The notes under the pieces are model-generated. The model saw only the letters and a program-made list of their open reading frames with translations. It had not been told where the DNA came from and did not search any database. This document shows positions 6,242 through 8,097 of a stretch of DNA of 8,097 nucleotides, piece after piece. The DNA comes from Microbacteriaceae bacterium (GTDB lineage Bacteria; Actinomycetota; Actinomycetes; Actinomycetales; Microbacteriaceae), in contig JAAYAS010000237.1 of assembly GCA_012719255.1 (NCBI GenBank), positions 1 through 8,097 of the forward strand. The letters run 5' to 3'. The position numbers and the translations under genes are program-made. Every line of letters starts with the position of its first letter. Position 1 is the first letter of the stretch.

Positions 6242-7375
6242 CTACGCCATCGCCGGCGCCTCCCACAGCGGCAGCTCGACGCCGATGCCCCGCTCGACGG
6301 CGGTGCGGTAGACGTGGGTGCCCCAGGCGACGTCCTCGATCGGCAGGCCGCCGACCGAGAGCAGCACGATCTCGTCGTCGTCGCGGCGGCCGTCGGCCTC
6401 GCCGGTGACGACCGGGCCGAGCTCCTCGATCTCCCATCGGCGCACCTTGCCCTCGGCGACGAGGTCGAGGAACTTGCAGCCGATGATGCCGACGTACTGG
6501 TGGGTCGGCGGCGGCGCGTCGATCGCCCACGCCTCGTAGAGGCCGTAGCTGTCGACGACCTTGCGCACGTCGGCGTGCTCGAGCGGCTCGTCGATGTTCG
6601 CGGGCGCCGGCATCGTCACGAAGGCGCCGGGCTTCAGCCACTCGCGCTCGAGCATCGGGTACTGGTCGACCTCGCCGGCCTTCGCGGTGGCGCAGTAGGC
6701 GACGACGTCGGCGCCGCGCACGGCCGCCTCGACCGAGTCGACGACGCGCACCTCGCGGATCCGAGGCAGCTCGGCGCGCACCCACGCCGTGAACTCCTCG
6801 AGGCTCGCGGCGCCGCGGCCGCGCACCTGCACGGTGTCGAGCCCGGGCAGCACCGCCGCCATCGCGGCGAGCGAGGTGCGGCCCATCACGCCCGGGCCGA
6901 TCACACCGGCGACGCGCGAGTCGGGGCGGGCGAAGTGCCGGGCGCCGACGCCCGAGACGGCGCCGGTGCGCATCGCCGACAGCAGGTTCGCCGACATCAG
7001 CGCGAGGGGCGCGGCGGTGTCGGTGTCGCTGAGCATGAACATGAGGATCGACCGCGGCAGACCCTTGTCGCGGTTCGCGAGGTTCGAGCCGTACCACTTC
7101 ACGCCGGTAGTGCCGTAGCGGCCGCCGAGGTAGGCGGGCATCGCGGTGAAGCGCCGCTCGTCGTCGCCGCGCGGCATCGTGGCGAACGGCGGCTCGTCGG
7201 GGAAGGTCATCCGCGCGCCGTGCGAGTCGTTGTTCGGCCCGGCCATGCGGTAGTCGCCGGCGGCGTAGAGGGCGAAGACCTCCTCCATCACGTCGACGCA
7301 GGCGGCCATGTCGGCGACGCCGGCGGCGATCATGTCGGGCTCGGAGAGGTACCGGAAGTCGATGCGGGTGCTCAT
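6242..7375 (-). CDS. Ornithine cyclodeaminase/mu-crystallin family protein (tyramine oxidase subunit B-like)
   Basis: A 377-residue protein of the NAD(P)-binding cyclodeaminase/mu-crystallin fold. Visible: N-terminal substrate region with FTAMPAYLGGRYG at 76-88, GVKWYGSN at 91-98 (K93 is at the position of the substrate-contacting lysine), LMSANLLSAMRTGAVSGVGA at 126-145 with R136, a Rossmann nucleotide motif VIGPGVMGRTSL at 158-169, and GGLPIEDVAWGTHVY at 342-356. The long N-terminal insert GPNNDSHGARMTFP (46-59) sets it apart from true ornithine cyclodeaminase. From memory, close relatives are labelled ornithine cyclodeaminase or tyramine oxidase subunit B; neither activity is proven here. 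Start ATG 7375 is preferred over ATG 7390 because AAGGAG (7387-7382) lies six bases before it and overlaps the earlier ATG. It follows the Dabb gene on the same strand but has its own candidate promoter. Confidence 0.85.
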   Translation of the reverse strand: MSTRIDFRYLSEPDMIAAGVADMAACVDVMEEVFALYAAGDYRMAGPNNDSHGARMTFPDEPPFATMPRGDDERRFTAMPAYLGGRYGTTGVKWYGSNLANRDKGLPRSILMFMLSDTDTAAPLALMSANLLSAMRTGAVSGVGARHFARPDSRVAGVIGPGVMGRTSLAAMAAVLPGLDTVQVRGRGAASLEEFTAWVRAELPRIREVRVVDSVEAAVRGADVVAYCATAKAGEVDQYPMLEREWLKPGAFVTMPAPANIDEPLEHADVRKVVDSYGLYEAWAIDAPPPTHQYVGIIGCKFLDLVAEGKVRRWEIEELGPVVTGEADGRRDDDEIVLLSVGGLPIEDVAWGTHVYRTAVERGIGVELPLWEAPAMA

Positions 7376-7381
7376 CGGCGA

Positions 7382-7387
7382 CTCCTT
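7382..7387 (-). promoter_or_regulatory. Shine-Dalgarno site of the cyclodeaminase-family gene
   Basis: AAGGAG on the minus strand, six bases before ATG 7375. It decides that start over the in-frame ATG at 7390. Confidence 0.85.
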
Positions 7388-7413
7388 CATTGCTCGCGCT
7401 GCACCCGGGTCGG

Positions 7414-7446
7414 GGCGCGCATCCGTGTTCGGCGCGGATGCGCGCC
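7414..7446 (-). repeat. 12-bp inverted repeat (stem-loop) in the leader of the cyclodeaminase-family gene
   Basis: GGCGCGCATCCG (7414-7425) and CGGATGCGCGCC (7435-7446) are perfect complements around a nine-base loop. It lies just downstream of the candidate -10 box, so it would form at the very 5' end of the mRNA. No T-tract follows on either strand. It could be a U-less terminator for the Dabb transcript, a 5' stabilising hairpin, or a repressor site. Confidence 0.7.
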
Positions 7447-7453
7447 GCAGAGC

Positions 7454-7459
7454 AATATA
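7454..7459 (-). promoter_or_regulatory. Candidate -10 box of the cyclodeaminase-family gene
   Basis: TATATT (7459-7454) matches TATAAT at five of six bases and stands out in GC-rich sequence. It predicts an RNA start near 7447 and a leader of about 72 bases. The -35 is weak; TTTCGC at 7486-7481 would give an unusual 21-base gap, TTCGCG no better. Confidence 0.5.
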
Positions 7460-7472
7460 GGCGGTCGCCGTG

Positions 7473-7497
7473 TCGCGCGCGAAACCGCGGCGCGCGA
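7473..7497 (-). terminator. Possible GC-rich terminator hairpin after the Dabb gene
   Basis: TCGCGCGC (7473-7480) and GCGCGCGA (7490-7497) form a perfect 8-bp stem with a nine-base loop, beginning five bases after the Dabb stop codon. There is no T-tract, so it would be an actinobacterial-type U-less terminator at best. CG-rich arms can pair by chance. Confidence 0.35.
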
Positions 7498-7502
7498 GCG
7501 CG

Positions 7503-7793
7503 TCAGCGGCGGATCTGCGTCGACTCGCGGCGCTCGGTGATCGGCAGCAGCTGCTCCTGGATGATGCGGAGGTGGAGCGGGTGCTCGGCGTAGTGCTTCC
7601 AGGCGGCCTCCGACTCGAAGTCGGCGAGGATGACGAAGTCGGCGCCGGGGCGGAGCTTGTCGCTCGGCGCCGCGAGGTAGGCGAGGCAGCCGTCGAGCTT
7701 CACGGCGAAGTCGGTGAGCGAGCGGCCGAGTCGCTCGGCGGCGGCCGGGTCGGTGCCGGGCTTGAGGGTGAGGAGGACGACGTGGGTGATCAT
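7503..7793 (-). CDS. Dabb (stress-responsive alpha/beta barrel) domain protein
   Basis: A 96-residue protein that is essentially one Dabb domain, a ferredoxin-like fold that dimerises into a small barrel. Typical marks: opening strand MITHVVLLTLKPGTD at 1-15, a helix rich in AERLGRSL (20-27), GADFVILADFESEAAWKHYAEHP (split at 52-64 and 65-74), and an ending strand near QLLPI. Members range from stress proteins of unknown role to polyketide cyclases and monooxygenases, so no reaction can be assigned. I start at ATG 7793 because the domain begins there and CACAAT lies six bases upstream; earlier in-frame starts would place promoter sequence inside the protein. The next gene on this strand is the cyclodeaminase-family gene, 127 bases away; divergent to the glycosylase gene. 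Confidence 0.88.
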   Translation of the reverse strand: MITHVVLLTLKPGTDPAAAERLGRSLTDFAVKLDGCLAYLAAPSDKLRPGADFVILADFESEAAWKHYAEHPLHLRIIQEQLLPITERRESTQIRR

Positions 7794-7799
7794 GCGCTC

Positions 7800-7805
7800 A
7801 TTGTG
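7800..7805 (-). promoter_or_regulatory. Candidate leaderless -10 box of the Dabb gene
   Basis: CACAAT, four of six matches to TATAAT, exactly six bases before ATG 7793; no Shine-Dalgarno sequence. No clear -35 box. Confidence 0.4.
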
Positions 7806-7849
7806 GCCCATCCCGACGCGGCGCACCTGCCGGTGTCGGAGGCCCGGGC

Positions 7850-7855
7850 GACACT
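7850..7855 (+). promoter_or_regulatory. Candidate leaderless -10 box of the glycosylase gene
   Basis: GACACT keeps the A at position 2 and T at position 6 of the -10 consensus and ends six bases before ATG 7862. Weak on its own; noted because the spacing equals that of the other genes here. Confidence 0.3.
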
Positions 7856-7861
7856 GCCGTC

Positions 7862-8097
7862 ATGACCGCCGCACCCGCCGTCTCCGCCCAGCCCGCCGCG
7901 CACGGCGCCGACGCCGTCGCGCAGTGGCGACCGCCGCATCCCACCGACCTCGTCGCGACGATCGGCGCGCTGCGCCGCGGGGCCGGCGACCCGGCGCAGC
8001 GGCGCGCGGCGGTGCAGCCCGACGAGACCGCCGCGGTGTGGCGCGCGCAGCGCACCGCCGACGGGCCGGCGACGCTGCGGCTCGCGCAGCTCGGCGA
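7862..8097 (+). CDS. Probable DNA-3-methyladenine glycosylase (AlkA-like), N-terminal part
   Basis: An open frame of 78 codons from ATG 7862 that runs off the window end. After an alanine-rich start, residues 22-45 (WRPPHPTDLVATIG then ALRRGAGDP) and 58-75 (AAVWRAQRTADGPATLRL) resemble the N-terminal domain of actinobacterial AlkA-type glycosylases, which remove alkylated bases in base-excision repair. The helix-hairpin-helix and catalytic aspartate would lie beyond the window, so the call rests on N-terminal resemblance only. Codon use (G or C at nearly every third position) supports a real gene. No Shine-Dalgarno sequence; the start may be leaderless. Divergent from the Dabb gene across 68 bases. 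Confidence 0.65.
   Translation, partial: MTAAPAVSAQPAAHGADAVAQWRPPHPTDLVATIGALRRGAGDPAQRRAAVQPDETAAVWRAQRTADGPATLRLAQLG

Noticed and set aside
6234..6257. Direct repeat ATCGCCGGC (6234-6242 and 6249-6257) at the convergent junction as a terminator or att site
   Set aside because: It is a direct, not inverted, repeat inside coding sequence; no hairpin or T-tract, and no integrase or mobile gene nearby.
7794..7861. Small inverted repeat CACC/GGTG in the Dabb-glycosylase gap as an operator
   Set aside because: Arms of only four bases in GC-rich DNA are expected by chance.
1..8097. tRNA, rRNA, CRISPR array, insertion sequence, prophage or toxin-antitoxin module
   Set aside because: I found no matching repeats, transposase or integrase motifs, or cloverleaf sequences.

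Overview
The window is GC-rich (roughly 70% or more by eye), densely packed and uses GTG starts freely. Its gene set and promoter style point to an actinobacterium. A Microbacteriaceae-like genome (Agromyces, Leucobacter, Microbacterium and relatives) is my inference, not shown directly. The window holds eight genes or gene parts plus several non-coding elements.

Region 1 (1-2859) concerns one-carbon folate and purine metabolism. At the left edge is the 5' part of glyA (minus strand). A ZTP (pfl) riboswitch in the gap between glyA and the next gene precedes it. Upstream, on the same strand, is an MFS exporter of the DHA1 type. Divergent to it is purU, formyltetrahydrofolate deformylase. The MFS gene and purU share a 49-bp gap with mirror-image, apparently leaderless promoters around a central palindrome. 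GlyA makes 5,10-methylene-THF, PurU releases formate from 10-formyl-THF, and ZTP signals 10-formyl-THF shortage, so the region reads as one physiological unit. The exporter's substrate is unknown.

Region 2 (2866-6234) is a MerR-regulated export operon: a MerR-family regulator, an ABC ATPase and an ABC permease resembling exporters of polyketide antibiotics, joined by ATGA stop/start overlaps. The promoter has the classic MerR layout: a 19-bp spacer filled by a perfect inverted repeat. The permease carries a one-base insertion near codon 234/235, so as written it is broken (a true mutation or a sequence error).

Region 3 (6242-7793, minus strand) holds a Dabb-domain small protein gene and then an ornithine cyclodeaminase/mu-crystallin family gene. 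The latter has its own promoter and a strong hairpin at the predicted 5' end of its leader. At the right edge (7862 onward, plus strand) is the start of a probable DNA-3-methyladenine glycosylase.

Several genes (MFS, purU, merR, Dabb, glycosylase) have a -10-like hexamer exactly six bases before the start codon and no Shine-Dalgarno sequence, as expected of leaderless transcripts. glyA, the ABC ATPase and the cyclodeaminase homologue have clear Shine-Dalgarno sites. I see no tRNA, rRNA, CRISPR array, insertion sequence or prophage, and no clearly new multi-gene system. The most notable items are the non-coding elements and the frameshift.
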